Positions 1 to 11,016 of a stretch of DNA of 64,000 bases are shown in pieces. The position numbers and the translations under genes were made by a program. Numbering within the stretch: the stretch's first letter is position 1; every line of letters starts with the position of its first letter. Origin of the DNA: Oxytricha trifallax (Eukaryota > Ciliophora > Spirotrichea > Sporadotrichida > Oxytrichidae); the NCBI GenBank assembly GCA_000711775.1, contig ARYC01000414.1, positions 88,613 through 152,612 on the forward strand. Reading direction: 5' to 3'. The notes below the pieces were generated by a model that was not told the DNA's origin, ran no database searches, and saw only the letters and a program-made list of their open reading frames with translations.

Positions 1-71
1 TGAATTGTTTTTGGATCATATTTTGGAATAGTTTTCTATTTTATGAAATGGTTAGTTTTTAAAGAAGGTAA

Positions 72-622
72 TGAGTAAAATTTGTAGAAAATCCAAAATA
101 TAATAAAAAATACATAAGTTAAACACGCTTATTTAATGTTAATTTATTTAAATACATTAAAAACTACTCTATCTCGAAATTTTAATCACTTCGGAGAAAG
201 AGTGCTATAAAATATAATTAATTTACTCAATTAGGTATAATGTGCACAAAAATAACATTAAGTTTTCAATAATTTAAAGTTCATCTAATTTATATTATAA
301 AATTGTATATTGATGAATAATAAAATTAAAACTATATAGATTATTTAAAAAATTTATATTTAAATTAATTACAAATATTATTGATATATTAAGCAATGTT
401 AGTTTTAAAAATGATTTTTAAATTATTGAAAACTTAATGTTATTTTTGTGCACATTATACCTAATTGAGTAAATTAATTATATTTTATAGCACTCTTTCT
501 CGAAGTGATTAAAATTTCGAGATAGAGTAGTTTTTAATGTATTTAAATAAATTAACATTAAATAAGCGTGTTTAACTTATGTATTTTTTATTATATTTTG
601 GATTTTCTACAAATTTTACTCA
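72..622. repeat. Foldback (inverted-repeat) element, ~550 bp
   Basis: Two near-identical arms of about 205 bp (72-278 and 416-622) are inverted copies of each other, separated by about 140 bp of AT-rich sequence. The ends read TGAGTAAAATTTGTAG and its complement. No coding potential is visible in the loop. It resembles a non-autonomous foldback/MITE element; the target duplication is unclear because both flanks are AT-rich. Confidence 0.8.
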
Positions 623-1170
623 ATATAAATAGCATGAACTATTTTTTCTTTTTAAAATTTTTTTTAAAACGAATCAATACTTTTTAAATAAAAAACTTAA
701 TGTAGTAAATAAGCATTGTAAAGCTCAAAGCAATTGTAAATTAAACTTATTTAGCAAAAATAACGTTTTTTGTTGTTGCATGTACTTTTAATTTAAGATA
801 AATTATTGAAATTTAATCATAAATAACTGGAAATTTATTTTGTAAAAAATTAGGATATATTCAAGTTAAAAACTTAAGTTTTTCACATCTTAAACATTAA
901 ATATTATTTGTGATCTTTTATTGAGTATTCCTTTAAAGGTATGTTAAATGCTATAAGGCAAAAAATAATAGCTAAATATTATTTTCTTATGATAATTTCT
1001 TATTCTAACAATAAACTTGTTTAAAAAAGTATTTTTAAGAAAAAATTTAAACATAAAATAAGTCATAATGAATATAATAAAGAAGATGAATTATAACAAA
1101 TAAATTTATTGAAATTCAAATTCTAAGTGCATTAAACAAAAGGAAATCTTTATCCCAAAATATTATACAA
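623..1170. other. AT-rich spacer with nothing recognisable
   Basis: No open frame with coding character, tRNA or clear repeat was seen between the foldback element and the stop of the next minus-strand gene. It probably holds the 3' flank of that gene and germline-limited spacer. Confidence 0.5.
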
Positions 1171-2405
1171 TCAATCAATAAAGAAAAATTAGTAAAAAAA
1201 AGTTAGGGAGATTTATTGCTTAGCTTGAACTTGAGCTTCATCCAACATCTATTTATCTTAAGCCTTGACAATACTATGTTAGGTTGAGTTATTTTATTTT
1301 ATTTCTTTCTACACTACAACTTATTTTTATTTTTTCATTGGCTGAACTTGAGGCTTAGTTTACTATTTCTCTTTAACTGAACTTTAAGCTTAAATTTATG
1401 TTAAATCTAATGGAAAATCCCACTCACTAAATTTGAACGACCCTTTTTCTTTATCAAAATTATCTCTTCTTGTCAAGGATGTAGCAACTAAGTTATTATC
1501 AAATTTATTATTTTGAGACTCTATGGTTTAAATAGGTTCATGAGATACTTAAACCTTTTCAATTCCATGAACAATTCTTTCAGGATTTGGTGCATGATTC
1601 TAAATTCTTTGGCTTTTCTTAATTTTCTTTTGTTTCATAAATTCCTTGGTTTCACTTGTCTGAAAAATTTCTTTTGCTAAAACATCAACTTAAAGATCCT
1701 TGAGTTCTAGGTTTATATTGGATTTAAATTAAAACAATATACACTTGTATTTCTTAACTTTGTTTTTATCGAATTCATAGTTGGGTGCTTCTGACTTCAA
1801 GTTTTGTATCCTTTGATTATTATTCACTTTTTTATGATTATGTTTCTGTTAATCTGGATTTTTTTGATAATTCTAAGCATATTTCTAGTTGCTTTTTTAG
1901 GGGTGTGCCATTTAGTTTTATCTTTGTTATTAGAAATTTGGGTAAAATGTCTGAGAGTTTAATTGCAAATTTGAAGAGATGTTTTAGCTTCCAAAACTCT
2001 ATTAGTATTAATTTGTTCCAACTTGCGAAACTTATACTTAACCATTAAAATTATAGGGGTAATTTTGAACAAGATTTTAATGTTAAGTATTAAAAGAGCA
2101 AGTTTCAGTCTCTGAGAAAGGTTTTCTGGATTGTTAGTTAAATGCTGGGAAATTTTCTAGTTTTAACTGAGTATAATGAGGCATTTAGTTTTGAGAGGTG
2201 TTGACTGAATGTTAGCTATAGAGTTTTTGTTGATGTGGAAATAGTCCGCCCCCTAAAGCTTATGATTAAATGTTGGCTTAGTATTTCTGATCATTTTGGT
2301 ATTAGAGTGAGTTATCAAATTGATGCTGTGAATCATTTGGGTATGGCCTTACTTAGGCTTGCTAAGTTTAGTTTTGGTAAATGACTGGTGGAAAGGATGC
2401 AGGAA
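1171..2405 (-). CDS. Q/N-rich hypothetical protein (5' end uncertain)
   Basis: Reading with TAA/TAG as Gln, the minus strand is open for about 410 codons and ends at TGA (1171-1173). The first two thirds are very rich in Gln, Asn, Ser and Tyr, including stretches such as ALGGGLFPHQQKLY and NFNGQVQVSQVGTNQYQQ. The last third is charged and Lys-rich, with repeated KQ/QVQ segments, suggesting a largely disordered protein. I do not recognise a family. No convincing start ATG was found at the upstream edge, so the true start may lie in another segment upstream. Purine-rich codon use on this strand supports it over plus-strand ORFs here, which are shadows. Confidence 0.6.
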
Positions 2406-2785
2406 ATTAATTTTTAAAACAAATTTGCCACAACATTCCAATTAAATATATACAAATTATAGAATGAAATTACTGTTTCTGATAGATGAAGTTCTTTACA
2501 TCTGAGTTTGTACTTCCGACTTGTTACTTCATTTAATGTAATTAATTTTTTATAAAATTCTTATTCTAAATTTTTAATGAATTCATGATTATGATGTAAT
2601 TCAGAGGTAAGGCAATATGATTAAAACATATAGAAATTGTTAAAAAGTGAAATAAAGGATAAAATACCAAAATCCAAGGTAATCTCTTTAGGAAATGTAA
2701 AGGAAGAGATAATCGTGGTTGATAGCTTTAGGGACAATTAAAACCTCAAATATATTATAAAATATTGTAAGAGGGTCTTAACAAC

Positions 2786-2857
2786 TCATCAATAGTCTAG
2801 TGGTTAGGATAGGTGCCTTCCAAGCACTTGACCCGGGTTCGAATCCCGGTTGATGAA
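2786..2857 (+). tRNA. tRNA-Gly (anticodon UCC)
   Basis: The cloverleaf is complete. A 7-bp acceptor stem (TCATCAA with TTGATGA) carries discriminator A. The D arm is GTCTAGTGGTTAGGAT and the anticodon stem GGTGC/GCACT has one G-T pair. The loop CTTCCAA gives anticodon TCC, and the T arm CCGGG..TTCGAAT..CCCGG includes a standard B box. No intron is present. A T8 run follows at once. Confidence 0.93.
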
Positions 2858-2860
2858 GAA

Positions 2861-2868
2861 TTTTTTTT
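2861..2868 (+). terminator. Pol III T-run terminator of the tRNA
   Basis: Eight consecutive T residues begin four bases after the tRNA discriminator base, as expected for RNA polymerase III termination. Confidence 0.8.
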
Positions 2869-2904
2869 GCAGCCGCTATTTTACACTTTTGAGAAATTCT
2901 CACA

Positions 2905-3123
2905 ATGACTACCGGAAAAGATATTTTCAAGATATACTTCAAGTAAATCAGCTATGTAGCTCTCACAACAGTTGATACAGTAAAGTATGGATGTGCAAAA
3001 ACTATGGTGATAAAATATTTTGCTTATCAACTTTTCAACATTAAAGAGAAAGGGTTCAAGTATGTAAAAAATATTTTACAAAAATGTTTGTGCACTTAAT
3101 CAATTTTTATTAATTAATTATGA
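2905..3123 (+). CDS. Small hypothetical protein, ~72 aa
   Basis: ATG at 2905 opens a frame to TGA at 3121-3123 with two TAA (Gln) codons. The product begins MTTGKDIFKIYFKQISYV and is basic and hydrophobic, with Cys near the C-terminus. Base composition over the first ~170 bp is richer in G+C than the flanks, which supports coding; the last ~20 codons are AT-rich and may be spacer. No family was recognised. It lies 37 bp after the tRNA terminator, so the tRNA and this ORF are independent units. Confidence 0.4.
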
Positions 3124-3253
3124 AGCTATTAAATTTGATAATTTATAAATCACTTCTTTCAATTTTTTATTTCAACCTTATGAGTTATTTCTCCATTCAT
3201 TAAAAACTGATATATTTTTGATTTTTAAATTAAAAATTTAAATTTGAATTAAA

Positions 3254-6200
3254 ATGAACGATTTCAATTAACCACTTTCAGATTCCTCCTATTCAAAGTT
3301 AGACTTTGAATAAAACTAATCATATGAGAAGAGCCAACAAAGCTCTTAAATATCTATGAGCAACTCTAAAATACTAAACGAAATAACAGAGACATAGAAT
3401 GATATTGAATTAGAGTACTCATATTAAAACCTTTAGATTAAATTAATAATGTATTTCGTTCATATTTTAGATTTTTATTATATATTAAAAAATCATTTTT
3501 TAAATTGAATTAGGATATTTACACAAATTGTTAACTTTTAAGAATTTTTTTAAAAAAATAACTAAATAATTAATTTAATATATCATAAAAAATTTAATCA
3601 TAGTTTAGTTATCTTAAAAAAGTAATCACTCTAATATTATAATTTAAGATAAGAAACATGATTAAAATTGATTTTTTTATTTCCATTCTTTTTTGACTCT
3701 TTTGGCTTTAAGAAAACAAAATTCTAGATACTGATGACAATCAAAAATTACTCTAATCTTCATTAAAAAGCGATTTGAATTGTATGAAATACATTTCAAA
3801 GACTTAAGATGATGATTAAGAAAGCCAAGCTGACTTTAATAATCAATAATTCAGTCACTTAGATTCAAATGAATTTAATAAGCATGAATATTAGATAAAG
3901 TAAACTAGGGGATGTGAGATTTAAAATTTAGGCAGCAAACTTTCCTAGTAATAATACTTCAGTGAAGCCTCTCTGTCTCCAGAAAAACCAGCCAATTTTA
4001 ATTCAAATTTTAGCTACGAAATTCAAAACAAAGATATCATGAGCGATTTGAATTAGGTAAGGGAGGTGAAAAACTTTGACGAAATATTTAGCAATCCCAA
4101 TCTCTATGTTGCTTGTTTATTAAAGAAAGCCAAAGCCTAATCTTAAAATTTGAATTAAACGAAAGATAGCTCACTTTCGAGAGGGATGGGAAATAAATCT
4201 GCCTCCTAAGCTTCTTTTAACTCTGTAAATATATCTAAAAGTGGAATTAATTCTCAATCATAAATTCGAAATAGTGGAAATGTAATTAACACTTAGTTCA
4301 TAAACCTCTTCACATCATAGTAGCCATCAAGATATCTAATCAATGTAAAGAATTCTATTAAGAAGCGAACCTTAAATGTTTTGTTTAATGAAGATTCAGA
4401 TATTAAGTCGTTTCTTAAAATAAATGATGCTATCAATTCCAATGAAAATAATCAAAGATACACGAAAATCTTTGCATTTGATTCGTGCATAAATGAAGAA
4501 TAGCAACTTGAAGACTATGATATGACATTCAATATTAGAACATTTTTGAAATAAAATATTGCAAGCGAATCTTAAACAGCTAAACATTGAATCATTTTTG
4601 CATCAATTAAAATTTTTCGTAAATTAATTTTAATCCAGATCAAAGTAAAGCCAATAATTTGGTATTTCTTTTTGGATAAAGTTCTTCTGGAAAGAGTGAA
4701 TTATTAAATGTAAACCATACAGATTCAATTTTATCTCAATTCATATACACGAATAAAGAAGAGATATAGTTTCTAAAAGTTAGTATGTTCTATATTGATA
4801 AGTAATTCCCTCTGATTCAGAAATCTTATCAATAGCAATCAAAACAATAAACGTACAGTGATTTAATGATGGATTTGCGTTAATCATTTAGATCAAGGTC
4901 TTAAATAGTAAAACAAATTCATACGAAAAAATCTCATTATAGCTCTTCTTCTGAACAGATTAAGAATGGCTCACACCTGATAGTTCAAATTAACAATACT
5001 ATATTCATAGACTTAGCCAGTATTGAATGTTTGAATAATTCTACAAATTCCCCAATAGTCCAAAATTTGACTATGAACTTTAGCTCTGTAACTAACCAAA
5101 TCTTAAAGTTGTCATAATTTTACTAGAACCATGAATTTCTAATTAATGAGCAATAAGAACAATCAGATTTCCATAAACATCTAAATCAGTGTATTTCAAA
5201 CGGATCTAAAATAGCATTGATTTGCTGCGTATCTCCTTAAAAGGAACTTATGCCACAAACTATGATAGCTTTGGACTACTGTTAAAAAATAAAATGTTAT
5301 TTCAATGGCATTTCAGAAGAGGAGTTATAAAATTACATATCTAATTAAGAGCAAAGTATTGAGTAAACTTCCATTATTGAGCTTGGCTAACTCTTAGTTA
5401 TAACAGATCAACTTCATAAAAAGATAATTAAGGGTTAATAGAATGGGAAGAAAATTCTAAAGTCAAAATAAAATTTGCATAGAATTACGGAAAAATTAAA
5501 TGAGTACTTTAAAATATGCTCAAGCTTAACATAAACAGAATAGTAAATACTTTCGCATACAAAGGAAGAATTAGATTAGTTGATAAATCTTGTACCCAAA
5601 GAAAATAATACGAAAAAGGCTTTGAAATCTCCATTTAAAGCTTAAACTTATCACATTAAATGACAAAGTTTATCGAATCAAAGGATAAAATCATAATAAA
5701 AACAGAAAAATAGTTCAGCATATTAGAGTTCTAGAATTCCTTCTCTTACTTAGATAAGATAAAGGTTTAATTCTAAAACTGTAAAGTAAAGTTCTAGGCT
5801 TCACAAATCTAATTCAAAGGATTTAAAAGCAAATTTAAGTTTGCAAAAGATTTTCACGCCTAAATCAGATTTTAAACTTCTGAACTAAAACATAAACAAC
5901 AGTCATTCAAGAATTAATGAATAATCGAAGCAGTTCTGTTAGATTATAGATTACGAACAGCCTTTAGAGGAGATTTAAGTTTATGAATAGTTGAACTCTC
6001 CAAATTTTATTGATCATAGAGACACCCCCTAATTTTAAGAAGAGTAAAAATACCAAAGCAGCAGTCTTTACATTAAAACTTCAGTTAATTCTTCTCACTT
6101 CTAAAGTAAAGCTTTTGAAAACGAAACTCATAAGGTGAATCAAAAAGGAATTTCCTCTTAAAACAAAAGTCAAAATCATGGAGTGAGTCTCTACTATAAT

Positions 6201-7458
6201 ACTGATCAATCTATGGAAGGTTTTGAGCAAGAAATTGTCTCTCCAATTAAAAACTAAAATGAATATTAACAGAGCAATTTGAGTGCCTCGATAACAAAAG
6301 TTTAAGATAAACTCAAGCTTGCCCTTTCTGAAAATGAGTCACTCGCCAATCTCAAAGTTATTTATGAGAAACAAATTAAACATCTGTAAGATCAAATATA
6401 AAGAACTGACAAAGACAATCATAGAAATGAGGCACATAACTAAGAAAGCAAAATGCTCAAGTAATAATTGATGTAGTTTAAAAATCAAGAAGAGAAACTT
6501 AAATTGCAAATTATGGAGTAAGATTCAGTTTTTCATAAACTTTAAGCAAAGCTTGAGTTAGAACAAACTTAAGTTTTGTAAAAGAATAGAGAAATTTCAA
6601 ATTTAAAGGAAAGTTTAAGAAAAACCTTAGAAGAAAGAGATTCTCAAAAAGAAATCAACCATCAAGTTATTAGTCAAATTAAGCTTATGAAAGAAGTTGT
6701 ATAAGACTTTAGAATTTAAGAGTCAGAAAAAAATGAATTGCTTGAAAAAATTAAATAAAAAGATTCAAAAATCAAGAAATTAAATGATTTAATTACTGAA
6801 ATGAAAAATGGCATGAAAAGCACAAGAGAAATAAAGACTCAAGAAAACAGAATAAAGAAGCTTGAGGATGAAAATGTATAGATCAAGGAATCGAAATCTT
6901 AGATTTATAAATTAATTTTAATTTTAATCTTTATAGATTATCAATGATCTCACTATGAAATTAAATGAACTTTAAGAATCTTATAACTTATATTTGTAAT
7001 ATTATTTATAGCTAGAAACAATTCGAAAAGAAATAAAAGGTTTTATTAGATTGCTTGAAAATAGAATTTTGCATATTATATTTTAAAATCTAATAAATAA
7101 TTATTTGAATTTTCTTTCCCCTAAAACCTAATAACTAACTTATCTTTAGAATCAAATGAAGCACTTCAAAAGAGATTTGATGAAAATTAAATTTAGCTAA
7201 GATAAACTGAGAAAGCAAAAGAAAATTTCAAAGATCAGACTATAGACCTTAAGCAAGAAATAAGATCACTAAAGTCTTAATTAAAAGAGGTAATTATTAC
7301 TTTTATTTATTCATAAATTATAGAATGCAGAGAATATTGACACTATGAGACTTGAAGCCAAAGAAAAGCAAAAGAGTGTGGTTTTAGGAGATATTAAAAA
7401 TTTGATTAAAGATTATAAGAATGATAAGAAGCTTAATTCCTCATGGAAATAGTAGTGA
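3254..7458 (+). CDS. Kinesin-like motor protein with C-terminal coiled coil (IES-interrupted)
   Basis: Probable microtubule motor. The Walker A is FGQSSSGKS (about 4671-4697), corresponding to the kinesin GQTGSGKT loop. A switch-I-like SHLIVQI, the switch-II FIDLASIE and a downstream ICCVSP also match the family. The N-terminal ~400 residues are S/Q/N-rich, and the C-terminal ~600 residues are Lys/Glu/Gln coiled coil. The start is ATG 3254 (MNDFNQPLSDSS) and the stop TGA 7456-7458. Inserts with direct repeats CTTTA, CATTTTTG and AATT break the frame upstream of the P-loop; removing them joins all motor segments. One in-frame TGA near 5660 remains unexplained. Further AT-rich breaks between 6900 and 7330 look like introns or IESs. 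The motor is divergent; the subfamily is not assigned. It is convergent with MND1, whose stop is 71 bp away. Confidence 0.8.
3431..3710 (+). other. IES in kinesin gene, 5-bp pointer CTTTA
   Basis: CTTTA occurs at 3431-3435 and 3706-3710. The intervening ~270 bp is AT-rich and contains TGA stops. Deleting one copy plus the insert gives AAC CTT TAA GAA AAC, which joins the ATG-bearing segment to the next coding segment in frame. Confidence 0.65.
4541..4629 (+). other. Two IESs just upstream of the kinesin P-loop
   Basis: CATTTTTG repeats at 4541-4548 and 4593-4600 (52-nt unit), and AATT repeats back to back at 4622-4625 and 4626-4629 (4-nt unit). The upstream frame hits TGA at 4588. Removing 52 and then 4 nt gives a continuous frame RTFLHQLKFFVNFNPDQ running into FGQSSSGKS. 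The combined 56-nt removal equals the shift needed. Confidence 0.7.
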
Positions 7459-7529
7459 GATTGAGTAATGTCGTTTTAACTTATCACTTTAATACTTCAA
7501 TAAAATTAATTCTAAAGTTACAAGAAACA

Positions 7530-8272
7530 TCAGTCCAAATAATCAAGATCTTTGAGAATAGGGAAAGCTTAGTGAAGTTCCTAATTTGTCATTGCCTGAT
7601 TATTCTTCTTTATCCAGTTTGTCAATTAAAATAATAACGCATGTTTTAATACAGTTCTCCATCTCATACAAATTGTCAGTCCATCTGACCATAGCATCTT
7701 TGCAAATCTTCTTGTTTGCATTGATCTCATCAAGTCTCTTGGGGTCACATTTCTCGTACATCTTGATCCTTGTGTTGAGCTCTGAGTTCTCTTTCTTTAA
7801 CTCCTCCAGTTCTTTGAGCATCTGTTCTCTCTTGCCATCCATAGGAACTCTCACTTCCTTTTCTTGCTCAATCTTTACCTCAGCTTCAGAGATGTCCTTT
7901 TCCACCTCTGCGGTGTTTTGAGTCACGTTATTAATCAAGTTTTATCTCGATTAATAACCCATCGAAGGAAGAGCCCAAAAGAAAGCACCAGCTCCGATCT
8001 TGTCAGTGTTCACAAGATTGTCGTCAACTAAACTTTAGTTCACATCCTTGATGGTCTGCAAAACTATAGAAAGATTAATGAATAAAAAACCAAGTGAAAT
8101 GCTTTTCAGCTTACCAACACCCTTTTTAGCACCCCACTTCTCAATCTCCTTAAGATTGAAAACCTCTTTCTAAAAGAATAGTAAAATTAACTAAAGTAAA
8201 ATTTACTTTCTCATAGTAGATTTCCAAAATCTTTTGTCTCTTGTCGTCAAGAGAAAGTCCTTTTCTTCCCAT
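7530..8272 (-). CDS. MND1: MND1, meiotic nuclear division protein 1
   Basis: MND1 partners HOP2 to stimulate DMC1/RAD51 strand invasion in meiosis. The start MGRKGLSLDDKRQKIL matches the family N-terminus. The winged-helix segment with SLVDDNLVNTDKIG and FFWALPS, the coiled coil, the conserved CDPKRLDEI and RWTDNLYEM, and the terminal ILKDLDYLD all align with animal MND1. Three GT..AG introns are inferred (37, 51 and 43 nt); the last is needed to reach the conserved C-terminus. About 205 residues, the usual length. All Trp codons are TGG. Start is ATG at 8272, stop TGA at 7530-7532. The gene converges on the kinesin and diverges from TRAP-gamma with a 137-bp intergenic space. Confidence 0.93.
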
Positions 8273-8409
8273 TTTTAAAATCGAATTTAATTTAAGTTTG
8301 TTGACATTCTAGATTGAAAATATAATTGAATGTGTGAGAAATAATTTTAGCTTACAGGTAAAATAAATGAATCACAATTTAATTGATATTTAATCATTAA
8401 TTCTTAAAA

Positions 8410-9161
8410 ATGTCAGACGACTCAATCTTGGAAGCACAATATCGTGAAATGAAGTCAATTAAAGTTGGCGTCTCCAGAGCTCTCTTTGTTCTTTTACCCT
8501 CTAGTATCTTTGTGACATTCCAGCAAGCATGTAAGTTCATAATTACAATTAATATCTCATTTTACTGAATTATTACTGTTTAGATATTGTGTAGCAAATC
8601 TTTGGATTGGATGTACTTGATTATATCTTTATGTTTGTGATATGCTCACTGATTTCTGTTATCACTTTAATTTATGTTTATGGAAACTTCATTAACTAAA
8701 TTGGAGAAGAGTAAGTTGAGTTTATTGGATAAATAACTAATATGATTACTACATTGAATAATATATGAGGCATCACTAAATTTACAACTTTTAGAATCCT
8801 GAAGACTAGACAGGGAGATTTATTGGAACTAGGCGGTGATTAATCAAGAAAGAGACAAAAGAATCAACCAGAGCAATCAAACGCAGATGCTTAAGCCAAT
8901 GAGAGAAAGAGACAGTCAATTATGAGTGAAATTAACTATGAATCAACCTTCTTTGGACTTTGGTTTATCAATTTAGTGTACTTAGCAAGCTTTGTCTTCT
9001 TTAGTTTCGTAGTCGTTAGATTCTGGTCAACTGGATTGTAAGTAATAAATGCAAACAACATTTTTTAATGAAATATCAATAGGAACTATTACGGATCAAC
9101 TATTGGAGCTGCTGCTCTTACCAACTGGATCGCTTCCACATATTTGTCAACATACTACTGA
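8410..9161 (+). CDS. SSR3: Translocon-associated protein subunit gamma (TRAP-gamma, SSR3)
   Basis: Probable subunit of the ER TRAP complex that sits beside the Sec61 channel. The product is ~185 residues with four hydrophobic segments, like the animal protein. The segment before TM3 (SEINYESTFFGLWFINLVYL) parallels the family's YEATTFSIFYNN, and the last helix ends NWIASTYLSTYY. The charged linker RKRQKNQ..ANERKRQ fits the cytosolic loop. Three GT..AG introns: 8531-8583, 8711-8794 and 9038-9082. Start ATG 8410, stop TGA 9159-9161. In-frame TAA/TAG are read as Gln. The frame is intact with no IES seen. Confidence 0.75.
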
Positions 9162-9525
9162 ATTAGTTATCTAAAATCAATTAAATTAATTCAATAAATT
9201 TTCGAAATTTAATCTAAAATTTTAATACCTTTAAAATCAAAAAGAAATTTTCAAATGTAAGTATTTATTACTTTTCAGAAAGGATTCTCGAACGATTTAA
9301 AATTAGTAAAATAATATTAATTATATATTACAAGATGATTTGTATGTTTCTTAATAACGATTATCATATTTTGTTAGAGATTAAGGCTGTTGAAAATATA
9401 TTAAATTATATAATTATCTTGAGAGTTTATAAATAAATTACTAGCTACTGAATTTATAAAAACGTAATAATTATAAATAAAATATAATGGAAATGAAAAA
9501 ATTACATAGAAAAGAACAATTTGGA
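9162..9525. other. AT-rich spacer, nothing recognisable
   Basis: Only AT-rich sequence downstream of TRAP-gamma; no coding segment, tRNA or repeat boundary was seen before the terminal inverted repeat at 9526. Confidence 0.5.
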
Positions 9526-10322
9526 TTTAACGAATAGCGCATATCCACTATTTTGATAGTCTTTTAATTACAATATGATTTAAGCAAAGCATTATTTGTA
9601 AAATTAATTTTCTTATCTCTTGTATAAAAAGAAACTTGCGTTATAAATGGACAGTATAATTTCTCAATGCACAAAGGTAAAATGAAGATCAATTTAATGT
9701 AAAAATAAGTGAAGGTTATTGTTTTTTAAGCAAGGTCTAAGAAAGTCATCTAAACTGAACCATTTCAACTCCCGAAATGCGAAACCACTCTATAGCTTTG
9801 TATTAATAAAAAAACTGCACTTGCAAAATCTTACTAATTTTGGTAGTCCATGAATTTATGTCATTCTTGTAAGCAGCCGGCTTTAACTCACCGTGATATA
9901 TATATATTGTTCAGGAAGCAGGTTTTGCATATTTTTTCAAACATAGAACGAATTTTAATAACTTAAGTTGCAGCCGCCTTGTTGTGGCATAATTGCACGG
10001 ACGACCGAAATTAGTAAGAACTTATAAGCGCTGTTTATTGTATTGATGACAAACCTATACATTTCAGCTACTGAGATTAAGTGGTTAAGTTTTGTAAAAC
10101 GAACTTTTAAGACCTTGATTAAAATACAACAAAAAATTCACATAAATTTAGATTAAATTTATTTTATCTCATATTTTATATTGTGAATTTACATTTTGCA
10201 GTCAAAAGGCATTTCTAATAAACAAGAGATGAAATAAATAAATTATATTAGAAGTTATAATTTGCTTTAACCTAATAGTAATTAAAAGTTAATCAAAATA
10301 GTGATATGCGCTATTCGTTAAA
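9526..10322. mobile_element. TIR element, ~800 bp, single copy here
   Basis: The ends form imperfect terminal inverted repeats of about 60-80 bp beginning TTTAACGAATAGCGCATATC. The interior has no long open frame but holds short G+C-rich patches (for example near 9880 and 9970-10010) unlike the surrounding DNA. It is probably a non-autonomous DNA transposon. No target duplication is certain. Confidence 0.65.
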
Positions 10323-11016
10323 AAAAATGTAACATATATTTCTAATTTTTTCCTTCCGATTATAATTTAGTAATAATAGAAATATATAAAACACTCTCAC
10401 ATATTCCAATAATATAAATAATAATTGAATAACAAACAAACATTATACACATATGATTAAATTTAATAATTTTAAGAAATATATAATGAAATAGAGATGT
10501 TTGTTACGTTTAACATCAAAATTTGCATATAAATTTACATATATATATTTTGAAAATATGAAGCAAATATTTCGTTTGGAAAAAATTATCGATAGATAAT
10601 CATCAAGAGTAGGATCAAACTATCATAGTTCAAAACAGTTAAGTTAACAATTAATAATTTAAATATATATTGAAATTTTAGACCTTATTTAATTTACTCA
10701 TTATATTTGACAGCTTTTATTAAAGCTGCCAAATTATTTTAATGTACAACGTTTTTTCCAAAAGTCCATACCATATTTTGATTAAAATAGAATTTCTATA
10801 TAATTATTTAATACTTTAATTTGAATTTATACTATAAAATTGAAATTATAAATCTTATCTTAAAAAATAAATTATAAACTAAAATTTCTAATAGATAAAC
10901 TTTTTTAAAAAATTATGTCTAAAACCCTAAACCTTCCTTTTTATATTATGATTTAATATTATTGAAATGGATTGAATTGTTCAATATTGATAATTATTAT
11001 ATATTTTTAAGCAGCA
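10323..11016. other. AT-rich spacer, nothing recognisable
   Basis: No coding-like segment or repeat pair was seen; probably germline-limited spacer. Confidence 0.5.

Noticed and set aside
1785..2048. Plus-strand ORFs in 1.2-2.4 kb and similar T-rich frames at 39.7-42.7 and 52-57 kb
   Set aside because: The complementary strand has coherent, purine-rich, Gln-rich coding with introns. Plus frames stay open mainly because TGA is rare and TAA/TAG do not stop.
8410..9161. TGA read as Trp (karyorelict or Blepharisma-type code)
   Set aside because: All Trp positions in MND1, TRAP-gamma, TAF2 and the synthetase use TGG, and these genes end at TGA.
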